A stretch of DNA of 64,000 nucleotides from Brassica napus (Eukaryota > Streptophyta > Magnoliopsida > Brassicales > Brassicaceae), in NCBI RefSeq assembly GCF_020379485.1, contig NW_026014633.1, positions 62,001-126,000 on the forward strand, read 5' to 3'. The translations under genes and the position numbers were made by a program. How positions within the stretch are numbered: position 1 is the first letter of the stretch; every line of letters starts with the position of its first letter. Under the pieces are notes generated by a model that saw only the letters and a program-made list of their open reading frames with translations, searched no databases and was not told the origin of the DNA. Of the stretch, positions 35,038-45,886 are shown one piece after another.

Positions 35038-35179
35038 TGTTGGGGTCAAAAACGGTTACGACAAATTTAACATTAAAAACGTCCGAGGAAGAAAATAAGA
35101 ATTCTTCCGAAGAGTACTTTTCGAAATAGATTCTTCCTTACGAAAAAGCTTTACGGAAGAAAGAATCGAGATGTCCGAC

Positions 35180-35605
35180 GAAAGCCCGCTCGGTCGCTAT
35201 GTAGCGACCGAGCGATCGTCCCGCTCGGTCCCTACGTAGCGACCGAGCCCGGCTAAGCTCGGTCGCTACGTCGCTACGTAGCGACAGAGCGGCGACCGAG
35301 CTCGGCCAAGCTCAGTCACTACATAGCGACCGAGCGATCATCCCGCTCGGTCGCTACGTAGCAACCGAGCTCGAGCTAAAGCTCGGTCGCTACGTATCGT
35401 CCCGCTCGGTCGCTACATAGCGACCGAGCTCGGCCAAGCTCGGTCGCTACGTAGCGACTGAGCGATCGTCCCGCTCCGTCGCTACGTAGCAACCGAGCTC
35501 GAGCCAAAGCTCGGACGCTACGTAGCGACCGAGCGATCGTCCCGCTCGGTCGCTACGTAGCGACCGGGCTCGAGCCGAAGTTCGGTCGCTGTGTAGCGAT
35601 TGAAC
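35180..35605. repeat. Palindromic minisatellite in 5' LTR of F
   Basis: About nine imperfect copies of an inverted repeat centred on TACGTA with core GGTCGCTACGTAGCGACC, separated by either GAGCGATCGTCCCGCTC or GAGCTCGAGCCAAAGCTC. Each copy can fold on itself. The two linkers are themselves partly symmetrical, so the whole block is a chain of nested dyads. Confidence 0.9.
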
Positions 35606-36018
35606 TCTTCCGGACATCGAAGACATCAATCCATGCATTCTTGTCAAATCTTCGAACGCTATCTCCCGAAGACCGTAGCATGCTCAGTCCACGTTTTCCG
35701 CTATTCCAACTCATCGATCAAACTTCGCGGATGAGAAACTGCGGAAAATTCGTAGTAAACGTGTCGAGTCGGAAGACGGCCCAAAGGGACCTAAAACACG
35801 ACTCGAGGCCCATCCTACGATTTCGTAATCCAAAGCCCGTAAACCGCAGCAGGGTTTACGCTTGGCCCACAAGGAAGGATAAATGTCAAGTTTCCGCGGA
35901 TAAAATACGGAAGTTTTGAAGATAATTGTGAAGATCGGGAAAAATGGAATATCTCTATTTTTATGCTATGACGACTTAAGGACAGAAGAGTAAAAGCGTA
36001 AACCGACCTTGGAGCTAG

Positions 36019-36026
36019 TATATAAG
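36019..36026 (+). promoter_or_regulatory. TATA box of element F
   Basis: TATATAAG followed by GAGTCCTAGGCGAGGAGC. It is conserved in the other LTR as TATATATG near 43259-43266, where it has drifted. Confidence 0.6.
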
Positions 36027-36384
36027 GAGTCCTAGGCGAGGAGCATGGGGGAGAACTTTTTCAGAGCAAACTTAGCACTTAGAGCGATTTAGGCAATTTT
36101 CCGTTTTTGTTATTTCGAGCTGCGACTCAATTAGGTTTAGCCGTCTTAGGGTTGCTCGAACTAGGAATCTCGCCGACAGCTCTCGAGCCCAAGCTTATAC
36201 CTTGTTGTAAACGCTCATACGCAGATTCGGAATAAGATCTTCTTTGCTCTCTTTTCGATTTATTATACTTTAACGTTGTTATTCTCGTGTTCTGATTGCT
36301 TGACGTGTGGTAATTAGCAGATATCCGGGTCCTCTGGGAAATTAGGGTTTTCCTAGTTTCCTTATTTAAACGGAAATCGACGGT

Positions 36385-39300
36385 GTGAATTTCGGTTCCC
36401 ATAGTTTGGCGCTAGAAGGAGGGGGACATACGGATCAATCTAACCCGCAAAAGCCACTCAACGATCAGGACCGGTATGCAAGATTCGACATGCGCGAACG
36501 TTATCTCATTCAAGGGGGGAGCAAACCTCGATCGAGCCAAACCTCGGAACGACCTCCTCGAAACCTCGTTATCCTCCTTGGAGCCAATCTCCACGAACCT
36601 TTAAGGACAGAACTCATAACCTGTCTTAAAAAGAACCTTAATACTTTCGCATGGGCTGCAGAAGATATGCCGGGAATCGACATTAACATAACATGTCACG
36701 AGCTGAATATCGACCCAACGTTCTAACCCGTCAAACAGAAAAGACGGAAGCTAGGACCCGAACGTGCTGCCGCAGTAAACGATGAGGTCGAAAAATTGCT
36801 TAAAGTTAGGTCGATAACAGAAGTAAGGTACCCGGACTGGCTCGCCAACCCCATAGTAGTCAAAAAGAAGAACGGGAAGTGGCGAGTTTGCGTGGATTTT
36901 ACCGACCTAAACAAGGCATGTCCAAAGGATAGCTTCCCTTTACCACATATCGATCGATTGGTAGAAGCAACAGCGGGCAACGAACTCTTATCCTTCATGG
37001 ATGCCTTCTCAGGTTATAATCAAATTAGGATGAATCCCGACGATCGTGAAAAGACTGTGTTCATTACCGATTGCGGAACTTATTGCTACAAGGTAATGCC
37101 CTTCGGCCTCAAAAACGCTGGTGCAACTTACCAACGACTCGTGAACCGAATGTTCTCCAAACAACTCGGAAAAACGATGGAGGTTTATATCGACGACATG
37201 CTCGTCAAATCCCTCAAAGCAAGAGATCACGTGTCACATCTCGAAGAATGCTTTGCACAACTAAATTCCCATAACATGAAGCTCAACCCGACAAAATGTA
37301 GATTTGCCGTGGCATCAGGGGAATTCCTCGGCTACTTGGTCACATACCGCGGCATCGAAGCAAATCCAAAACAGATCAACGCTCTAATCGAGATGGCTTC
37401 ACCAAAGAATAAATGGGAAGTCCAAAGACTGACCGGCAGAATCGCAGCACTTAACCGATTTATTTCACGATCAACAGATAAGTGCCTGCCCTTCTACGAC
37501 GTCCTGCGAGGAAATAAAAAATTCGAATGGTCGGAAGAGTGCGAAAACGCCTTCCAACAGCTGAAGCGTTATTTAGCTACTCCTCCAGTCCTCGCAAAAC
37601 CCGTGGAAGGGGAGCCTTTATTCTTGTACATCGCGGTGTCAGCAACGGCCGTAAGCGGAGTCCTGATCAGGGAAGAACGCGGGGAGCAGAAACCTATTTT
37701 TTACATAAGCAAAACCTTGCTGGATGCCGAATCTAGGTATCCATTGATGGAAAAATTGGCGTGCGCGGTTGTAACATCGGCCCGAAAACTAAGACCATAT
37801 TTCCAATCCCACACAATCGTCATCCTCACGACTTTTCCCTTACGGACAATTTTTCAAAGCCCGAGTCAATCAGGCCGACTGGCTAAGTGGGCGGTCGAGT
37901 TGAGCGAGTATGACATCGAATACCGACCAAGGACGAGCGCAAAATCACAAGTGCTCGCAGACTTCTTTGTCGAACTTCCAACGGGAACAATAACCAATGA
38001 GGAACCAAATTCCACCTGGCTCCTCCACGTCGACGGATCCTCATCCAAGCAAGGATCAGGTATCGGGATCCGTCTCACATCTCCAACGAGCGAGATCTTG
38101 GAACAATCGTTCAGGCTGGAATTCCATGCCTCAACCAACGAGGCCGAATACGAAGCATTAATCGCAGGTCTACGTTTGGCTCACGGCTTAAAAATACGAA
38201 ATCTCCACGCTTACTGCGACTCCCAGTTAGTGGCCAGTCAATTCAGCGGAGAGTATGAAGCCAGAGACGAACGGATGGACGCGTACCTCAAACTGGTCCA
38301 AGGTCTAGCTCAAGACTTCGACTGTTTCGCCCTTACCCGGATCCCCCGTTCCGAGAATGTCCAGGCGGACGCCCTCGCGGCCCTAGCATCAAGTTCCGAT
38401 CCAGGACTCAAAAGGGTAATTCCGGTCGAATTCATCGAACATCCGAGTATCGGACCGCCAGTCGTCGTCAATCTCAAAGAGGGTCAAGACGACGAGGAAG
38501 AAGAAATTACGATACCACCACCATCGGAGCAATCTGATTACGGCTGTGATACCCCATGGCTTCAGACGATTCGAGACTACATTGTCGACGGGCAACTGCC
38601 CGCCGAAAAATGGGCAGCTCGCAAGGTCCGAACACAGGCCGCACGCTACGTAACAGTGGACGGCGAAATCTACAAATGGAGATTCTCCGGACCACTCCTG
38701 ACGTGCCTGGAAGGAGAAAAGGCGAGGAAAGTAATGAAGGAAATACATTCCGGCTCCTGCGGCAACCATTCCGGCGGAAGATCACTAGCCGTGAAAATCA
38801 AACGCCATGGATACTATTGGCCAACAATGATCGGAGATTGCGAGAAATTCGCACGAAAATGCGAAAAATGCCAAAGGCATGCGCCAACTATCCGACAACC
38901 GGCCGAAGTTCTTTCCTCCATCACATCGCCTTATCCCTTTATGCGCTGGGCCATGGATATTGTCGGACCTCTGCATAATTCAAAGCAAAAGCGTTTCCTT
39001 CTAGTCCTTACCGATTTTTTCTCAAAATGGGTAGAGGCGGACTCGTACGCAAGTATAAAAGACGTCCAAGTCGAGAATTTCGTATGGAAAAACATCATCT
39101 GTAGGCATGGAGTTCCTTACGAAATCGTAACCGATAACGGGTCTCAGTTCATTTCCACCCGATTCGAGGCATTCTGCAAAAAATGGAAGATACGACTCAA
39201 CAAGTCAACTCCCAGATATCCGCAGTGCAACGGACAGGCTGAAACAATCAACAAGACCATTCTCGACGGACTGAAGAAACGCTTGCCAAAAAAGGTAGAT

Positions 39301-39791
39301 GGGCCGACGAACTCGAGGGAGTCCTCTGGTCTCACCGTACCACCCCAAGGCGAGCAAAGGGAGAAACTCCCTTCGCCCTGGTATACGGCACGGAATGCAT
39401 GATTCCCGCAGAAGTAGAATTTCCCGATGTTCGAAGAAGGTTCTTACCCGAACGAGAGGAACTCAACGACGCTATGCTCTTGGATGATCACGACCTCATT
39501 CACGAGCGCCGAGATCGAGCGCTCATCCGAATTCAAAACTACCAGCACGCCGCTGCGAGATACTATAATTCCAACGTACGGAATCGTAGGTTCAATCAGG
39601 GAGATCTGGTCCTTCGCAAAGTCTTCCAAAACACCGCTGAACGAAACGCGGGAAAACTCGGAGCAAACTGGGAAGGTCCCTATAAAATCGAAAAAGTCGT
39701 CCGACCAGGTTCTTACGAAATAGCCAACATGCAGGGCATAAAAATCCCTAGAACCTGGAACGCGATGCATCTCAAAAAATACTATCACTAA
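36385..39791 (+). pseudogene. Pol of element F: RT, dual RNase H, integrase
   Basis: Starts directly after the PBS in the protease-RT linker, with no gag or protease. One in-frame TAA (36724-36726) breaks it, then RT follows with VVKKKNGKWRVCVDF, MPFGLKNAGATYQ and catalytic YIDDM (37186-37200). A first, degenerate RNase H lies near 37610-37960. A second archaeal-type RNase H near 38010-38390 shows LLHVDGSSS, NEAEYEALIAGL, CDSQLV and DALAALAS. This tandem RNase H arrangement defines the Tat/Ogre branch. Integrase has its zinc-binding CEKCQRH, Asp in MDIVG (38955), Asp in TDNGSQF (39132) and Glu in GQAETINK (39241). A frameshift in an A-run near 39290 moves the last 160 codons into another frame, ending at 39791. 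Confidence 0.88.
36407..36419 (+). other. Putative primer binding site of element F
   Basis: TGGCGCTAGAAGG begins three bases after the LTR end. The TGGCGC start is common in Tat and Athila elements. The cognate tRNA cannot be settled from sequence alone. Confidence 0.5.
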
Positions 39792-40881
39792 ACAAACCAA
39801 CTCGCAATCACTGAACTACGAGACGGCTTGATCTCCGCAAGGAGTACGTAGGCAGTTTGTCGAAAGGAAAATTCAGCTGTCCCCCCTCATTAAAAAAGGG
39901 GGGGAGTGGGTACATATACTCCTATACTCCCAAAAAATCGAAAAACTTCTTACCACGATTTTGGTGTTTTCGACTTATCAAAACATCCTCACCCGTAAAA
40001 TCAGAACGAGGTCTTCGGAAATTAGTCGGCCGCTTAGGAGAAGCAACCTTTAGCATCGCGAGACGTCGCAAAAGATGCCTCAAAGTTTATTTCTTTCAAG
40101 CGAACGAAACCTCCGTCACAAAAAAGGCATATATATATGCACACACTAACACTTATTTTGCGCAAAATATTCAAAACAACGGCACGCGCCACCAAGTCCG
40201 ATGCAGATCACATCGAACTCACAAACGTCCTAAACAGACATAGCCATCTCACGGAGATGACTCTCTTACATCCGACACAAGGATAATAGCGCTATAAAAG
40301 AAATCCGAAATTTTGGTCTAGCACTTCCGGTCTCCGGAGAGATGCTCGGTTCGTATCAAACAAGTCATATAAGCCGAGAACCTATCGCGGACTTTACATC
40401 GATACGAATCAGGAAGAAATCGCGACAGGAAAAAACGATAGCCGGTTAGTCACCGCACAATCCTTAAACCGAAAGTAAACCTAGGTCTTGCCCTAAACCC
40501 AGCGCACTGGTCTCTAACATCTCAAAGACATGATATCGAAAGATAAGAGATTCTTAAACCATGCCTCTATGTTTATGTTCGACACCTTCAGCACCCCCGC
40601 AGAGTTCACATCTCGCGGAAGAACTCTCGAAACAGATCTCGAATGAAACATTTCACAATCGAAGAAGGATATGAGACGACAACTCATCACCTTCCCCCCA
40701 CTATTCACAAACTCATAAAAAAGCGTTTCCGATTATCGTACTATAAAAAGAAACCCGCAGAGCGGCAGGGATTCAAAGCCACACACGACCAGTCCCGAAA
40801 TACAAACAAGGCCATTCAAGGCCGAAACATAAAAAATAAAAAATCTCTCGCAAGAGATCTAACCCAAGTCACCCTCAGAAC
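39792..40881 (+). other. Non-coding 3' region of element F
   Basis: No frame of note on either strand. A G-rich run (AAAAAAGGGGGGGAGTGGG) occurs at 39893-39910, just after pol. A long segment between pol and the 3' LTR is usual for Tat elements. Confidence 0.5.
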
Positions 40882-42121
40882 TTACGCCCCCTCTTCACCC
40901 ACTGCCTCATCCGAGCCTGGAGCCGCGCCGCTTCCGTTCTCTCCGACCATCGGGTCTTTCCCCTCTGGGTCTTCTGAACACGTCGGAAGGAAGCACGCGG
41001 ATTTCAGGTCGGCCAGGATGAGACCAAAATCTCCATCCTCGGCCGCCATATCTCCCTTGCAGCCGGACAGTCGGGCCTCTTCGGCCTCCAAGGTTGGGGG
41101 AGTCTCACTTTGGAACGACCGAACCACGGCCATCCCGCCCTCAATCGTCGCCAAAGCGAAATCCCTGCTCCGGATACACTCGAGGTAACCCAAGGAAGCA
41201 GAAATCTTTGCCAAGCAAGCTTGAAACTCCGCACGAAGGGCATCCGTAGCCTCTTGGATCCCGCGGCGCGCTAGTCCCGCGTCACTCTCGATCTGACGCT
41301 GGAGTCGACGCACCTCCGAGGATTTGGCCTTCCTGGCCTTCTTTTCCTTAAGCAAGGAACTCGCCGTCTTCCCAAGGTCCCTCTCAAGCTCTCCTATCGC
41401 AACCTCGAGCTTCGACACTTTCGCAGAGGGAGAGTCCTCGACAGCCGTCAACATGGCCTCGGTTTCGGACCATCTGCCCTGAAGCTTCACCAACTCCCCG
41501 GAAAGGCGACTGGTCTCAGAACCACATTCGCTGATCATCCCATCGATCAACGATATGAACTGCGAACGGTGAGAATTCTTAAGACTAAGTCCGAGAAAAG
41601 AATGCACAAAAGACGATCGAGAATTCAAACAAGAGACAAACCTTTCCGCGAAGTCCCGAGGCTAGGCTCGATCCACCTCGCTGCGAAGTCTCCCCGTCGC
41701 CACTCTTGGCGAGTTTCCTCTTCCGACTCTTAGGCTGAGTATCCAGGACAGCGCTAGGAGCACGCAATGCCAGAACGATTTCCTTTCTGGCTGGAGGAGG
41801 AGGCATAGAGTCAGCAGCCTTCTCCTTGTCCTCGACGAGGATCGGAGTCGTGGAAGATCCCGCAGGAAGGGCTTGCGAGAGAAGAGCCATGACTTCGGTC
41901 CCATGACACGGGGCAACGACCTGCACGGAAGAAGACGGAAACTCGGAGCCAGCTTGAGCTAGCTCTTTCTCGGCTTGGCGACGAACTAGTTTCTCTCGGA
42001 AAGAAAGATGACCGGCAACACAAGCCGGCGCTTCCGCCGGAGAAGTTAGAACCGGAGCCGGAGAAGTGGCCTCGCCCATCTCGACGTCGGAATTCTTCTT
42101 ATCACCTTGGGAGGAAGACAT
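40882..42121 (-). CDS. Antisense two-exon gene of element F
   Basis: Runs opposite to pol. The ATG at 42121 opens exon 1 (42121-41642, exactly 160 codons), ending AAAG before GTTTGT. A candidate 82-base intron (41641-41560) ends in TCGCAG, and exon 2 (41559-40882, 226 codons with stop) continues in phase 0, giving about 385 residues. Exon 1 is rich in Ser, Pro and Ala and has a basic KSRKRK stretch that could be a nuclear signal. Exon 2 is Glu/Lys/Leu-rich and looks coiled-coil (EVAIGELERDLGKTASSLL, KEKKARKAKSSEVRRLQRQI, split here for length). Antisense ORFs between pol and the 3' LTR are known in Tat-lineage elements. Their function is not established. The clean exon phase suggests it was selected until recently. 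Confidence 0.7.
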
Positions 42122-42209
42122 GTTGAAAGGGAAGTTATGAAACTAGAGAGGTTTTTGAAGGAATGAAGAAGGGAAGGTGTGAAGAAAATGAATGACAAGA
42201 GCTCACTAC

Positions 42210-42218
42210 TTATAAAAG
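42210..42218 (-). promoter_or_regulatory. Putative promoter box for the antisense gene
   Basis: Minus-strand TTTTATAAG lies about 90 bases upstream of the antisense ATG, a suitable distance for a TATA box plus a short leader. Confidence 0.45.
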
Positions 42219-42337
42219 TATGGGGTCGGAATATCGTCTCGACAACTTTTTTCCGCGGAGTTTAAAATGTGAATTTCGTCCGATACACTTAAACTTGTCA
42301 AAGTCATCTATCCGCCCGCTAGAGTCATAACTCTAAC

Positions 42338-42353
42338 GGGCTGGGGGGCTAAC
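42338..42353 (+). other. Polypurine tract of element F
   Basis: GGGCTGGGGGGCTAAC immediately before the TGTTGGGG start of the 3' LTR. Confidence 0.8.
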
Positions 42354-43645
42354 TGTTGGGGTCAAAAACGGTTACGACAAATTTAACATTAAAAACGTCC
42401 GAGGAAGAAAATAAGAATTCCTCCGAAGAGTACTTTTCGAAATAGATTCTTCCTTACGAAAAAGCTTTACGGAAGAAAGAATCGAGATTTCCGACGAAAG
42501 CCCGCTCGGTCGCTACGTAGCGACCGAGCTCGAGCCAATGCTTCGTCGCTACGTAGCGACCGAGCGATCGTCCCGCTCGGTCGCTACATAGCGACCGAGC
42601 TCGAGCCAAAGCTCGGTCGCTACGTAGTGACCGAGCGATCGTCCCGCTCGGTTGCTATGTAGCGACCAAGCGATCGTCCCGCTCGGTTGTTACATAGCGA
42701 CCGAGCTCGAGCCAAAGCTCGGTCGCTACGTAGCGACCGAGCGATCGTCCCGCTCGGTCGCTACGTAGCGACCGAGCGATCGTCCCGCTCGGTCGCTACG
42801 TAGCGGCCGGGCTCGAGCCGAAGTTTGGTCGCTGTGTAGCGATTGAACTCTTCCGGACATCGACATAATTCAATCCATGCATTCTCGTCAAATCTTCGAA
42901 CGCTATCTCCCGAAGACCGTAGCAAGCTCAGTCCACGTTTTCTGCTATTCCAACTCATCGATCAAACTTCACGGATGAGAAACCACAGAAAATTCATAGT
43001 AAATGTGTCGAGTCGGAAGACGGCCCAAATGGACCTAAAACACGACTCGAGGCCCATCCTACGATTTCCTAACCCAAAGCCCGTAAACCGCAGCACGGTT
43101 TACGCTTGGCCCACAAGGAAGGATAAATGTCAAGTTTCCGCGGATAAATACGGAAGTTTTGAAGATAATTGTAAAGATCGGGAAAATGGAATATCTCCAT
43201 TTTTATGCTATGACGGCTTAAGGGCAGAAGAGTAAAATCATAAACCAACCTTGGAGCTAGTATATATGGAGTCCTAGGCGAGGAGCATGGGGGAGAACTT
43301 TTTCAGAGCAAACTTAGCACTTAGAGCGATTTAGGCAATTTTCCGTTTTTGTTATTTCGAGCTGCGACTCAATTAGGTTTAGCCGTCTTAGGGTTGCTAG
43401 AACTAGGAATCTCGCCGACAGCTCTCGAGCCCAGGCTTATACCTTGTTGTAAACGCTCATACGCAGATTCGGAATAAGATCTTCTTTGCTCTCTTTTCGA
43501 TTTATTATACTTTAACGTTGTTATTCTCGTGTTCTGATTGCTTGACGTGTGGTAATTAGCAGATATCCGGGTCCTCTGGGAAATTAGGGTTTTCCTAGTT
43601 TCCTTATTTAAACGGAAATCGACGGTGTGAATTTCGGTTCCCACA
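42354..43645 (+). repeat. 3' LTR of element F (1292 bp)
   Basis: Partner of 35038-36403. It has the same palindromic array at about 42500-42842 with a different unit order and number, and ends CCCACA before the TSD GAACA. Confidence 0.9.
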
Positions 43646-43650
43646 GAACA

Positions 43651-45097
43651 CTTGGCCACCCATTCCGCGACATCGGCCTTCATACGGATCCAATGATAGA
43701 ACTTCTTAAGGTTCTGATACATCTTGGTCGCACCAGGATGAACCGAGAATCTGGATTTATGAGCCTCCCTCATAATCTCTTCCTTTAGACTCCTATCATT
43801 AGGAACACTGATCCGACCGTTTACTAGGATGGTACCATCCTTTGCAGTTTGGTACTCCGTCCTATCATTCTGAGCAACCTTGTTTAGGTTCTTGTCCTGA
43901 CCTTGAGCCAACCGAATGCGGGTAAGCAGGTCGGCCTGATTGACCGCCTCTAATCCGAGTGGTTCAGACTCTTTGGTCGATGCGTTCAACCGTAGGGCAC
44001 GAACCGTACCGTCCAGGTCGTCCGCTTCTCGTTTGGCTGATACGTCGGCCCTTCTCCGGCTCAAGGCATCTGCGACCAGATTAGCCTTTCCCGGATGATA
44101 GGTGATATCCAGATCGTAATCAGCTACAAACTCCATCTACCTTCTCTGCCTTAAGTTTAACTCAGGCTGGGTGAAAATATACTTAAGACTCTTATGGTCC
44201 GTAAGTATCTGAACCTTGGCACCATACAAGTATGATCGCCAAATCTTTAAGGCGAACACTACCGCAGCCATTTCAAGGTCATGGGTGGGGTAGTTTCCCT
44301 CATGTTTTCTCAACTGCCTTGACGCATAGGCGATGACCTTCCCATGCTGGGTTAATACGCAACCTAGTCCTGTTATGGACGCGTCCGTATAAACCACATA
44401 GGGTTGGTCGGCCTCTGGAAGAACCAGAATGGGTGCGCTAGTCAGCATGTCCTTAAGCGCGGAAAAACATTTCCCACACTCCTCAGACCATGTGAACTTA
44501 ACGTCCTTCCCGGTCAACCGTGTCATAGGCTGAGCCAAGCTTGCGAATCCTTTCACAAACTTTCTATAATAACCTGCCAGCCCTAGGAAGCTTCTGACTT
44601 CCGTGGCACTGCATGGTCGAGGCCAATCCTTGATTGCCCTGATCTTCTCTGGATCCACCGAGACGCCCTCACCGGACACAATGTGGCCGAGAAACCCAAT
44701 GCTCTTCTGCCAAAAACTGCATTTACTGAGTTTTGCATAGAGCTTGTGTTTCCGTAATCGTTCCAGCACGGCTCTCAGGTGTTTCCGATGAGATTCCTCA
44801 TCCTTGGAGTAAATCAGGATATCATCAATGAAGATGATCACTGATTCGTCCAGGAAATCTCGGAACACGCTGTTCATCATTTTCATGAATGCAGCAGGCG
44901 CATTGGTCATACCGAATGGCATAACCACAAATCTGATGATACCCTGAGGCCAAATCAATCTTAGAAAACCACTTGGCTCCTTTGAGTTGATCCAACAACT
45001 CATCTATTCTGGGCAACGGGTACTTGTTCTTCACAGTAACCCTGTTCAACCCTCGATAGTCAATACACAGACGCATGCTACCATCCTTCTTTTTCAC
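43651..45097 (-). pseudogene. RT, RNase H and integrase start of element A
   Basis: RT begins [15 protein letters not shown] at 45097, runs to [11 protein letters not shown], then a deletion joins it to [16 protein letters not shown]. An earlier deletion at about 45110 removes the finger segment before KKKDG. The catalytic [11 protein letters not shown] is kept. RNase H follows ([34 protein letters not shown]), with a TAG at 44137-44139 where a Trp is expected (a Trp codon is present in B). Integrase zinc-binding codons ([16 protein letters not shown]) end at the F insertion. Three frames are involved, so no functional RT can be made. Confidence 0.87.
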
Positions 45098-45796
45098 AAA
45101 GAGGACTGGTGCACCCCTTGTCCAGCAATTCTTCTAATTGCTTCTTTAGCTCGGCCATCTCGGCCGGAGCCATTCGGTACGGACTCTTGGACAGCGGAGC
45201 TGTCCCTGGTTCTAGTTCAATCGTAAATGGATCCGACCTATCAGGGGGGACACCCTGTAGTGAACGGAACACATCTGGGAACTCAGACACCAACGGGTCC
45301 TCAGTTAGATCTTTCTGATCATCAGACCTGCCGTGCTCCATAGTGGTAATTGTGGTCAAATATGCTTCACAACCCCGTCTAAGCATCCGTTCTGCTCGGA
45401 TTGCTGACACCACTACTCTATCCAGAGCCGGACTCATATTCAGACTTTGGTACTGGATCGGGTGAGGTCCAGTCTCCAACCGTACACATCCTCTGTGGCA
45501 GTCGAGAGTGGCCCGATACTTTCCCAACCAATCCATGCCTAGGATCACATCGTGATTCTGTAGGCGCAACACAATCAGATCTACAGGCAGATTTTTCTCC
45601 TGGATCATTACCGGGATATTAGTCATGAGCCCTAATGAGTGCATGATTTGCCCACCGGCCGCCCTCACTAGTCTCGAATTATCCCCAGAACAGAGGCAGA
45701 ACAGACCCTTTCCGACCAGTTCCGGACTCACAAAACTATGTGTAGCCCCTGTGTCGAAAAGCACGTTGGTTTCAACACCACCAATCATGAGGGTCC
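45078..45796 (-). pseudogene. Protease and RT linker of element A
   Basis: Protease shows TNVLFDTGATHSFVSPELV with the DTG active site, then [18 protein letters not shown] and the linker [20 protein letters not shown]. The frame passes [13 protein letters not shown] and is lost at about 45110, where a small deletion shifts it. It is in the same frame as gag upstream but separated by two stop codons. Confidence 0.85.
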
Positions 45797-45886
45797 CTAT
45801 AAGAGACCCACATCAGAATCCCCTAGCCACTCTAGGTTCCAGACCAAGCATTCTATTGAATGTAAACAGATAAATTCAGGAATTAC
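45797..45886 (-). other. Candidate in-frame 90-base intron between gag and protease of A
   Basis: On the minus strand the segment begins GTAATT and ends TTATAG. Its length is 90 (30 codons), it contains both in-frame TGA codons that separate gag from protease, and its removal keeps the reading phase. The equivalent spacer in B (from GTAACA at 19506) is also full of stops. Readthrough or simple decay are alternatives. Confidence 0.35.

Larger units (their letters stand above)
35038..36403 (+). repeat. 5' LTR of element F (1366 bp)
   Basis: Contains a dense array of palindromic repeats (35180-35605), then a TATA box at 36019 and about 380 bases downstream of it. It differs from the 3' LTR mostly by gain or loss of palindromic units. 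Confidence 0.9.
35038..43645 (+). mobile_element. Tat-like Ty3/gypsy element F with antisense gene
   Basis: LTRs 35038-36403 and 42354-43645 with ends TGTTGGGG...CCCACA (left copy ends CCCATA). TSD GAACA at 35033-35037 and 43646-43650. The order PBS, pol with two RNase H domains, a long 3' non-coding region with an antisense gene, and a GGGCTGGGGGGCTAAC PPT is characteristic of the Tat/Ogre branch. Gag and protease are missing, so this is an internally deleted copy. It sits in the zinc-finger codons of the integrase of A. Confidence 0.92.

Noticed and set aside
35447..35647. Frames through the palindromic block of F
   Set aside because: Translation of inverted repeats in an LTR, different in the two LTRs and without an initiation context.
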